Assembly: GCF_037975245.1 (NCBI RefSeq)
Contig: NC_092579.1
Span: forward strand, 17,915,678 to 17,979,677
Reading direction: 5' to 3'
DNA from: Apostichopus japonicus
Taxonomy: Eukaryota; Echinodermata; Holothuroidea; Aspidochirotida; Stichopodidae
DNA length: 64,000 nucleotides
Every line of letters starts with the position of its first letter. Within the stretch, counting starts at the first letter, position 1. Below the pieces are notes generated by a model. The model had not been told where the DNA came from, did not search any database, and saw only the letters and a list, made by a program, of their open reading frames with translations. The translations under genes and the position numbers were made by a program. Below, in pieces: positions 36,344 through 48,300 of this stretch.

Positions 36344-39300
36344 ATGGCATCCACCACTGAGCAGAATGATACTCTTGAAACTCTTCTAAGTTCGTATTAT
36401 TTGATTTCTTTAATAAGTTTTTGTTATTGCATGTGACGGATTTCGCCATGTGTTTTATAAGCTGCTTGTCTTTTTGCTTAGTCTTTCGACTATTTGTAAC
36501 AAGCAAAGTGTAAAGGAGCCGTCTCATGACCTAACTCAGTCAGTGTTAATGTTAATTGTTATTGCAAGGGAGGAGGTTCCGCCTGTTGTGTGCAGATGTG
36601 ATATCACTGCATCACTCTCGATTGCACTAAGCTAAATTTACATAAGGCCTATCAATAGGTACTCTCCGCCAGACCGAAATAATATTCAGAAATTATGCTG
36701 AAGCAATTTTATTAGGACGTAATCGTTTCATCCTATTTTGTTTGGTGGCCAATATCTCTGTCTGGGGACATAGGCCTAGGCTTACACAGTAACAATACAG
36801 TACACACACATTTCACTAAGTTGCAGTACAGTATTGTCGAATATAACCTAACAGTTACACTGTACGTTAGGTACTGAGGGCATAAACTTTTATCTAAGCT
36901 ATGTTACAAACATCCTGACTTTGGTTACACCATACTGGAGTTTCAATTTCTCTCATGTTATGGCCCACTGTAGTTAATACTTAGCTTTGAGGCCTTATAT
37001 AATATTTGACCTACTGTAGGCCTATACTTCAGTCTATACTTCAGCCTCAGGGCCAAGAGCACATCTCTTGAGATCATCAGGTTACGTTAGAATAGCGAGT
37101 TACCATCAGTGTACTGAGTTAGGCTATACAGTCCTTGCATCAGTTGATGAGGCTATTCTCGAAAGTGGCTTACACCATTCATAATGATTTGACTAGCAAA
37201 ATTAGTCTTCCTGTAGAGATAGCGATATAAATATTTTGGGATTGTTTGACAGAGTTCTATTAATTTTAAAATTAAATGCCACTAAGGCAACCTGAAGGAT
37301 AACTTTGGTCCTGTGAACGGAACTCAACCAGCTCTGAGCAACTATTAAAAACCAGGCCTCTATTGACACAACATAGAATGGCCTAATCAGTTTTTAAGAT
37401 GATATCTGGTAATGTCAATACTATAAAGTATAGTTAAGCTGCTAAATTTCATTCATGGTTTTCCATATTTTTAAAGAAAATAATTAAATCAGGTTTGAAA
37501 TATTTCTATTAGAATACTCAGACTTTTGGCAGGAAAAACCAGCATTTTGGTAACCTTTGCTTGTAGGGTGAACAGAAATTATCTTGTTTTTACAGTACAT
37601 TATCGTAAAAATGAATGGTTTTAATAATTTTCATGGAAATTTTGTACTCTTGACAAATTGATAGAAATTGAAATTATAAAAGCAGCTTTGATGTTGTGTT
37701 ATACATATTTAATAGCTTTATAAATGAGAAAAAGATATGAGCAATTTGTTTTCTTGATTTGACAGAGCTTGTTCACTACCTAACCTAGCTAGTCAAATTT
37801 GACATCTTTATCTTTCAGATAAAGCAACAAACCCTCTAAATAGAGAAGAAGATTGGGAATTTATTTTGACTTTTTGTGACAGAGTGAACTTTGAACTCGA
37901 AGGGTAGGTTATGAAGACATATTTTTCTTTTTAAGAAAAAATATATTAAGTATCAAGTTTAAATGAAGCAGAACATAGACACTTTGTAATAGAAACTGGA
38001 GCCTAGCAGGCTTTTGTAATGGGGCCAGATGATTTATGTACTCTCTCCTTTGCCAAGTAAATTAACAGAAACAAATTATATATGCCATATTTTATATGCA
38101 ATGTGAGGTAAAATTGTGCTTTGTGTTCAATGCTGTTCTTGTTTCATGTATGGCAAGTAACCCCTGCGAGAGAAGTCACTCTTGTCTGGAAACTTGTGAA
38201 TTGAAATTTGTCATTTATGTCCATTTTTCCAGACCTCAAATAGCATGTCGGCTAATAGGTCACAAGATCCAGTCCCCCCAAGAGCGAGAGGCCTTACAGG
38301 CTTTAATCGTGGCAGAAGCATGCGTCAAGAATTGTGGCGAGGCATTCCACAGGGAAGTTGGAAAGTTTCGATTTCTTAACGAGTTGATAAAATTAATTTC
38401 TCCAAAGGTAAGAAGAGAGGAAGGCATTTGAAATTCTGTACAAATTCTATGTATTTCTTTAGTTATCTTCAACCAAACATTTCGCCTTTGGTGGACAACA
38501 AATTTCTAGAACACAGGGTTTAGTGCTCATCGGGAAATTGTAGACAAATGAAATGACAATCGTACATAAGGAAGTTAAAGTTGGAATTATGTTAAGCCTG
38601 CATGATCTATAGATATTTATAATTTCTGATGTCATGAAGTTTTATAGGATATAGTTTAAAAAGAATTGGTCTGGGTATTTTCATTCTCGTCTTCCGTAAA
38701 TAATGAGTCTAGGACCAGCAGAACCCTTGGCTTCCTTAATAGGAATTTGCACTCTTGCCCACCAGAATTACGTGAATTGGCCTCTATGTCTATGTGTCGT
38801 TCTACTCTTGAATATGCAGCTCAGATTTGGGACCCTTATAAGGTCTCAGACCAAGATATTTTTAGAAAAAATTCAAAGGAAGGCATCACGTTTTGTAACT
38901 CGTGATTGCCGTAGGCAATTCAGCGTCACTCTGATTTTGAAGACTTTAAAGTGGGAACCCCTCACAGAAAGAAGGAAAAGGGCCAGACTTACAGTATGCT
39001 CTTTTACCAAATTATTAATGACCTAATTGCAGTCCCAAACGAGACTAATCCCTTCTTGAAACCAGGGAGGCGTGACCGCTATACACAAATTCCACATAAT
39101 CATCACGCTTTTCAGTATAGTTTCTATCCTACTGTAGGACTATAAAAGACTGGAATACACAATCCTTGGCCGTTAAAGAGAGCCCTAGTCTTGAGGTGTT
39201 TAAGACAAGATTGCCTACGCATTATTTTTAGCTCTGCTGCGCTGCACACCAACATCCTTGTTGTGATACCCGAGAGGAGTTTTTAACAAGTACCTAACAA

Positions 39301-42300
39301 AAACAGAAACAGAAATAATCCACAGAAATGTAGCACACTGTAATGTTGGCAGATTCTGACTTACAGGTGGGAGAAAATAGCTTTTGAATAAAACCTCCAG
39401 AAACCAGATAGCTCTAGAAACATCAAACATGAGTGAGAGATGAGTCTGACATTCCTGATGATTCATTTTGTCTCTGGTAAAGAATTGATCACTGCAAATT
39501 GTTCAATTGTTCTGCTAGTCTGAAAAAAAAACTTCATGTTGTGTTCTGAAGAATAATTTCATTTCCATTCCGTCCGTCAGTATTTGGGTGCAAGAACAAC
39601 AGAAAAAGTGAAGAAGAAAACCATTGAAGTTATGTACAGCTGGCAAATAGGCCTACCACATGAACCGAAGGTGAAGGAGGCTTATGAAATGCTGAAAAAA
39701 CAAGGTGAGTCTACTCTTTCATTGACCTATAGTATAGATCTGCATAAAAGATTAATCTTGGTGTTTCTGTAAGAAACAAACGTGAAGATAATCAGCATCA
39801 TTTTGGCCAGATTTGTACACTCCGATTTTTTTTTCCAGAGAGGGTGAAGAAGGGGTAAACCTTGGTTTGTGTGTTGTCTCCAAGTCCTCCACAATCTCTG
39901 CAATAAGAATCTTTAACATATTTGAAAGTTTTCCATGAATTTTGACCTTAGTAGTCATCACAGTATTAAGTTTTGTGTCTTGTATTCAGACATTACTTGA
40001 ACTATGAGAGAAAAAGACAAAAGATCGTCCTCAGGGGTGTTAAAAATTTGTTAACGATAATTTCATTTCATTTCATTTATTTGTTTGTTTTATGACAACA
40101 TTCAGGTGATAATTAATAAGCACACATCAAGTAACAAACATACAAAGAGTTGTGAAAGGAAGTGCTCTAAAAAAAACCTTTACGGCTTAACGAGTAGAGC
40201 ACTCCCTACTTAACTTTGAAAATACACATACATATATGTCTCTACACAAGAAACAATCAAAAAAGAAGAGAAAGAAGAAAGAGCAACCCTGTCCCTGACC
40301 CCACTCATAACCTCCTGACCCCTGCTTGACCTCCCACCTTCCCCTACCCATAACTCCCAGCTATAACCCACCCACCCACTCAAAACCTGCTATCCCTACC
40401 CCTAACCAACACCTAATGACAGGTTATTACCGAGCTGTCTGTGATTTCACTTCAATCTTCTCTCTCTCTCGCTCTCTCTCGCTGTTAGGGTTGGTCAAGG
40501 AAGATCCAGAGTATGTGAACGAGACCTTTACATTGGAACCTTCATCTCCACGGATGGCAGATTTCGAAGATGACGATAAAGCAAAGGTCAGTTTATACAC
40601 GAGCAGGTTATGAAACCTTCATTTACGATACCTTCTTATACAGTACTTAATCGAGTCGTGACGAGTAAATTGGAATCATCGCCTAACATTTCCTTTTTTT
40701 CTTGGCTCTTTCGGTAGTTATTATCGAGGCTCTTAAAGAGCAAACATGCGGAGGATCTCCAGGCCGCCAACCGCCTCATCAAGAACATGGTAAAGGAAGA
40801 CGAGAAGAAGACGGAGAAGAAGACGAAGAGAATGAACGATTTGGAGAGCTGTAACAACAGCGTGAAATTACTCAACGACATGCTGGTGCACTTCGATCCA
40901 GCCGTCACCAGCGAGGGAGAAAGAGACCTCATGAGGGTATGCTACTGTGGGTTGAGGAGGGGAGGCTGGCCTGGGTCAGGGATCGAATCCTTGGAAGCAA
41001 TTGTGGGCTAAAAAATATTGAGTTATTAGATTTAAGACTTCCATTTGGCAAATTATACCTAAAAAGTTTGAAGTCTGTTTTATGGAAAAAATGGTGTCTA
41101 ATGGTGTAAATGATGCCTGATCATTATTATTACTTTTTTTTTTTAAATGACACTAGATTACAGACTTTTAATTCTGGCCATCAGTAAGATTATACTTTAA
41201 GTATGTTCTTCCAATGAAATATATGACGCCCACTCTCAGTTGCTACAAGTCATAATGGTATTGCATTTATTGTAACCTGCAGGAGTTGTACCAAACTTGT
41301 GAGAGATTGCGACCGAATCTCTTCAGATTAGCAAGCGATGCAGATGAAAAGGACGATGGCATTGGTAAGTCACAAAGAAGACGTCAGGGATTTACACCAG
41401 ACTTTGGAATTAATCTGATGAAAGTTTGATAAAAGGTCGTCTGGACTGCCCACAAGGGAAAAAATTGCTTTAAGTACCAGATCTTGTAACATTAAAAGAT
41501 ACTCTTAAATTCTAATCTAAAAACTCTCAGACTGCAGTTACTGACAATGCTCGTTAATTTAAACTTTTCCGAAAGCAAGAAACGAATATAATCTCGGGGA
41601 CTTTGTGTTTGGACCCACCCCCACCCCCCCCAAGATTAGGATAGGCAAAAATAATAGAAAGGATAAAACTTTCCCTATCACTTGTTTGCAGCTGATATTC
41701 TCAAGACAAATGATGCTTTAGTGAAAGTGATGGAAGACTACAAGGCTAAATTTGGAGAGCCTGGTAAGGACGAAGTTGAGGCTGTAGCTACCGCAGAGGA
41801 AGCCACACCGACATCAACTGGTAAGTTGAATGGTGTCAGCGGTGGGAATGTATTGTTCCGGAACATTGTTACCATATGAAGACCGACTTCAATGAAAAGC
41901 CTTCGAAAGGAGTGAAACAATGATTCCAAATGGTCAAAGTCGAGCAAAAGATGCTAATATATTATTCCTTCGTGAAGCTAACTTTGTTTTGTCAAAGGTT
42001 TTTCAAAGTTTTGTTAATGCATCTAGCAACAGTAAAGTGGCATCATCATAGCAAATGAGTTAAACCTAACTTGGTTGTTTTCTTAAATGGTGTGCAAGTA
42101 TTCTACAAACTCTATCTACAGAGGAAAGAATTTATTTCTCGAAATAGATGATATTTTAAGGAAGCCTTGAATTCAGAATGTTTTGGCAGTCACACAATCA
42201 TTATAATTGTATCACAAGTCCTTTCACAGTTTTGAAAGCTGCAAGATTTTTTGGGCCCCTTCCTTCCCCCACTATATCCCTACCGTCAATCTTAATTCTC

Positions 42301-45300
42301 AGACAAAATGTCCACGTTGAAATACATGCTTCCATAGTAGGTATAATGCCATTGAACCTGCATGGAAAATGTACAGTTTGTTCTGTTGGTTGAATTTCTA
42401 GTGTATATTGATAATTGAACAGTGGATTAGAAACAAAAATTGTAGTTTTCATATTCAGAAATTTAAGCTTTGAAGTTTGCTAAGTATGATATGTTTCTAT
42501 CCGTTAAAACAGCACCTCAGAAGTCGACCCTCATAGATTTTGGTGGTTCGTCACCAGTGAAGTCGAGACCCACTGCTGCCACCAATGGTACAGATCAGCC
42601 AATGTTGGCATCTGCTCAGGCTTCTCAAGAAGAAGCAACTGCATCTGCTACAAGTGACTTATCCCTCCTTGGTAAGTAATTAAATAATTTGTATTCTTAT
42701 CTATTTATTACCATTGTCTTAATTGACTTATGCAAATACTAAGTGTTGGTGGTTTATTGACTCACTGGAAAAATTTGTACAGGCTGCTATAAATTCATTG
42801 TCCAAAAGATATATCATTGCTCATCAAAAAAAAAGGGTACCTTTGAAAATAGGAGAGATTATGATATATTGTCTGAGAAAGCTTCATAAAAATGATAAAA
42901 AGTCTTGAAAAATGTATCAGTATCAGTTGGCTTTCATCAACCTCTAAATGATATCATGGTCTGGAGAATAAGAAAAAGTAGGCAAAAGGTAAACCATCTT
43001 TTCTAGGTCTTCAAAGTCCTTGAATTTTCAACTTTAGTCTGAAAAAGTGAGATAAAATCCTTTAATAAGGCAAGCAAGATTTTTAAGTAGCATGAGATGA
43101 AGTTATCGGCACAAATCAAGCTGTGATGAACAGAGATGGCTAGGAGCATGTCATGTTGTTGGCTGCATGGCTCTTTATGAATGTCCTCTTCACCACAAAT
43201 TAACAAAATGGGTCTGCATAGATTTTGCAAGAATTACTGTTGTTGGGCTACTTTAAGTAGTATGACATTGGGTCATGTTTAGTGTTTGTGCTTCATAGTG
43301 ACCCTGGACAGTGGCGGAGCTAGGGGTTTTGGTCCTGGGGGGGGGGTGAGAATGGTCTGTAGGGGCGCTTTCGACACTATCTAAGCGGAGCGTCACCACA
43401 GGTGGCGCGGAGCGTACAGACATTTTTTAAGTAAAGATACTCCCTAGCTCGCCGGAAATAACCCTTTCCGGGCCTTGCTAATTTGCAGATAAACAAAGAA
43501 TAAATAGATGTCATTGCCATTTTGTCATAAAATTACACCAACAAAATGTGACAAATGTCAATAGGTATTTGAGAGCGCAATAAAAAAGTCAATAATCGCG
43601 AATAAGTAAAAAGTGGTAAAAAGCTGAAAAGGGCACCAGCAGTCCATTTGAGTCCGTCAGACTGTATGGACGCTCCGCCACTGACCCTGGAATTCATGTG
43701 TTTAACAGCCTGGGCATAGAATAATATAGTTTTCACATTTTGTGTAGCAGTTTCAATGGCTCTGATTTTTTTCTCTCTCATCGAAGACTATAGTTCCTGT
43801 TTATGAAACTGCTATGCTTTCACTTGTATAGCAACTTGGCCATTTTGTAAAGCATCTTGCTGTTAAACTTGATTTTGTTTAATATTTTACATATTCATTG
43901 ACTACTCAAAAATATTAAATATATATGGTAAAGCAATGTATTTGTCTCCAATATTTCCTATAAGTTTATACATATTCATTTATATTTAAATTTTTAATGT
44001 ATCAAGATAACATAAGTTCGAAATCACCATTCAGCCAAATCATTATTTTTATGCCTTCTGCTAAACAACTAATTACAGTACAAGTAATTATGTCCAATAT
44101 TTATATCAGCATCAGCATTTGAAAAGGACTGACATCTTAACTTTCACACCAAATCTCTCACTTCATGAATATTCACAGATTTGAATTCGTCAACCTCTTC
44201 TGCTGCTGGAAACAGCTCTGTCCTACAAAGGACCAACCCTTCAGACCTTGATAACCTTCTGGGCCCATCTCCAACAGCAACCTCTGTGGCAAATGTCCAA
44301 GCCATCAACGCAGCCCAATCTAACATTCCATTTACGCAGGCTGCCCAGCCCGTAGGGACGGCATATGCCGGATTCACACAAGCCCCTGGAATGGTGAGTG
44401 ACTTGCCATGGAATCTTACAATGATGACATGTCGTGTCTAGCTGTTTCAACATTTAAAATGCTTCTCTGTTTACAGAGAAGCTTTTTCAATGTTGAAACA
44501 GCTCTGTTTACAGAAACTGCTAAATTTGCCCAACTGAGGAGTATTTTGTCATGCAATATCACTTATATGTCACCCTTTGTGTGGTTTTAACCTAAACCTT
44601 TGACTTTTAGGTTCACATTGTCATGTCATTCGATTGTAATATATCTCTCCCCTCCCCCTTCCCTCCCCTACCCCTTCCCATCCACCTTCATGTATCAATG
44701 CAATAATTACCCATCTTGAACAGTTGTAGTAAGGTGTGTTTTTCATCCAAGAGCAATCTACGGTTTTCGCATCTGAAATGACTTTCTAAATTGAAAAGAT
44801 TCCAAATTTGAGTTACAAATGTTGACTTGGAAACCACCAGACGTGTAGGTTATATTAACTCATAAACCCCTGCGGGCTTCTTCCAAATCTGTGGTCGCTT
44901 AAGTGTCGTAAAAAATAACTGCCCGATTATTATGATTGTTAAATATTACTTCCGTTGTGACAGAGAGGGTACCCATACCAAGCCAATCAGCCCCACCCCA
45001 GTCAGCCCCACCCCAATCAGCCCCACCCCAGTCAGCAAGTTATGCAGACGGGAGGGGTTATGTACAGCATGCCGCCACCACAACAACAGCAGCAGCAGCA
45101 GCCTGGTATGCCGATGGGTCAACAGAGGCCACCTATGCAAGTGACCATGGGTCAACCGATCAACAGCTACACTTTGGCAGGAGTCAATAGTGTGCCCAGG
45201 TAAACATTACCATCCGGCATTATTACAACAGGGAATCCTTTTTGTTTTGAGATTTTTGCACTGCAGTGCTTAGTTTTAAATTTTGTTACCAATTAGATAC

Positions 45301-48300
45301 TAAAATTTCTAAGGCTATGTGTCCAAATAGTGCTATATGGCTATGCATTATTGATGTGTTTTCAATACCAGAGGAATTGTTCCATTTACCAGGGACTGTA
45401 TTTTAGACATCAATTGGTGAAGCTATAATTACACACAAGGCGCTGTAATGAGAAATTGTTGATATTGATATGAGGTTTTGTTTTAACTATGAAATGTTTG
45501 TCCTGGAAGGATCTTCCTTAGAGACAGACTAACATGAGAAGGGAGGATACAGCTTATTGTCGGAATAAATGGGACAGACAGGTTATATTTGGAACATTAA
45601 ACATTGAGGGCAGGGCTGCTGGAGATTTAAAAAATAGGGCTGCAGCTGTTTCACCTCTAGCGACCTGTTTCCTTCGAAGAAGATTTGCGCTAGGATGCAA
45701 ATGTCAGGACTTCTTACTTTAGCTGTATTTGCTGTAACTACATTAAATACCTAGACAGGCTATTTGTAGTAGATACGTAAGTAGTTGAGTAACCCTTTTT
45801 TTGTGCTAAAACAAATTTGAAAGGTGTTCATTTTCATTTTGTTGCTCAGGATGTCATCACATCAACCACCAACCCCACAACCAGCCAAACAGGAAGCAAC
45901 AAAACCAGTGGACACATTTGCTGACCTGGCTAATTTAGGAAAGAGTCTGGTGACTAAGACACCAGCTGAAATACCCCCCAAAGCAACAGTCAATGCAGTC
46001 GGGGGTCAGAACCCCCCGGCAGGACCAGAGTTGCAGCAGGGTACCCCCTCCCCTGTGACGACTGTCAAACCAACCAGCCCCACTGTTCTACCTTTGAAAG
46101 ATATATTTGTCGCTTTAGACTCCATCAAACCTGGTGAGTTGTCAACCACTTGTGAAAATATTTACATTTGAGCCTAGAGTGGGGAAGGAGTGGGTGGGGG
46201 GGTGTTGGGTGGGTCAGGGGTGGGATTGTGGTTGATTTAACTATCAACTTTAGTTAGTGCTTTTGTAGAGCAGTTAACATGTTTTCATGTTAAACTATTG
46301 TTAGCAATCAGAATGGACTGTAATGTTGGCTTGTGACATTATTGTCACAACACAACTATGTCGACACCTTTGAGCATGTCTGTCACACGGGCATCGGTCA
46401 AACCTAATCCTACCATAATTTTAGAGCAGAGGAGGTCCATGTCCCTGTCCTACTTCACTTTAATGAATGAAGTAATTAATTTGTTTTCATGAACCTTAAA
46501 GGCTAATCTCCAGCTAATTGCGCCTCATTTCCACTGAATGAAAATTACTTCTCGGACGTGTTAAGAGAGCGATGTCCGTCAAGTTGCATGATTATATCCA
46601 GTAAGAACTGGAATATGATCAACAGGAAACCAGTTACTCTTAGGGAAGTACTATTACATTTGTTAGTTCTGGCAGAGGTCTCAACCATCCTTTGGAGCCG
46701 TATAGTCTGATAACTTGCAGTTTATCAGAGTTGAAATGCAGCCAAAAATATCAGCCAAAAGTATCAACGCTTAAAAGTATCACTCGGTCTGGTCGTGCGT
46801 TTCGACAGATGTGTAAACCTACCTCTGTAACATTAGCACCTTGATTGCTCTTGTGTATATTGAAAGGTGTAACATAACCTATAACAGCCAACAAAAGAAC
46901 AGTGCTGTAAACATCACTGACTATTTTGGTTATAACACTCCACAGATGTTTAAACCTTTCCCGTGCGACATTTTGACTTGATTGCTTTCATGTTTATTCG
47001 CTCAGGTGAAACACAGCCTATAACAGCCTACGAAAAGAACAGTGTGAAAACAGTGGTCCACTTTGGAAAAGACTCGCCGAGACCGGACATTAAGGTCATG
47101 GTGGTCTCCACCATGAGTACAAACACTTTACCAGTCAAGAATCTAACTTTCCAAGCAGCTGTACCAAAAGTAAGTTCATCACCTAGCAACCACTGTACCT
47201 TTTTTTGTTTTTTGTTTAAAATAATCATGAAGAAGACTATAACTTTCAACAGTTGAAGCAATTCCTCATCTTTACATCTGCATTATTCCTCAAAACATTG
47301 GCAGAATGCAAACTTTGCTGAACTCATTTATGAAAACATATGAACTTTTTTGTCTGTTTTTTGTTGTCTCCTTTTTTGACAGACAATGAGGGTAAAGTTG
47401 CAGCCTGCATCAGCAGAAAACCTACCTGCTTTCAATCCAATCCTTCCTGCTGCTGCAATAACCCAAGTCATGCTCTTAGCCAATCCACAAAAGGTTTGTA
47501 CCACATTGTCATGAAAGATGGGTCTAGCAGAAAGGCATTTTTTATCTTTTACACTTATTATTAACTTTTACACTTACTCATTAAAAGGATATGTATGACA
47601 TTGACGTGATTTGCTGGATTTTTAAGAGATACTAAAACGTTGAAGGGATACAAACTCCAATCAATAAAAAGAAACTTTAAGTCTTTAAAGGCATTGAAGA
47701 CTCGCGCACAAAGAAACATCTCATGCCGGTAATCTGACCTAGTTTCGAATGAGGTGTAACAGAAGTGTTAGACACCACCATCGATCCCAGAAAATACACA
47801 CACAGCTTGCTACCGTCGGTAATTAGACACTAGTGTATAGTCAATACATGCAGCTACGGTCAATACCTACAGCACAGTGTACATAGCAGCGATGGACATC
47901 TCAGGTCGAGATTGCCATGAAGTCATGGAAGGGATAAAACCTTCCCTTGACACGGGAAATGGGTGGTGAGGTGGTGGGTACGTGGAGTTTATCTTTTGGA
48001 GACATTTTTCACGGAGCCATTTTCTGTCTATTTTCAGCATTGCCTTTGTAGTAGGTGCTTCATTGTTTTATGCCAGTATTTGTATAAACAATCAGAACTG
48101 GCTACCATCAAATGGGCCGATTGGATTGGATTGACAAGTATAGATTGTACCGCAATTAATAAGACATTGGTTTAGTCCTAATGCACATAGGATCGTCGCT
48201 ACTGAATCATTGGGAAAGTAAATCTTTCGCACAGGGTTCTGCCGCTGCCGGTCGGGCCCGACCAGCACGCTGAATTACCGACCGCCACAATCTGCCTGAG

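Noticed and set aside
40930-41010. tRNA or SINE B box near GGATCGAATCC
   Set aside because: A single box-like match after GGA exon 6, without an A box or stem pairing.
44440-44503. MicroRNA precursor
   Set aside because: The loop is only two nucleotides and the whole hairpin about 64 nt, unlike a canonical animal precursor. A DNA palindrome is more likely.
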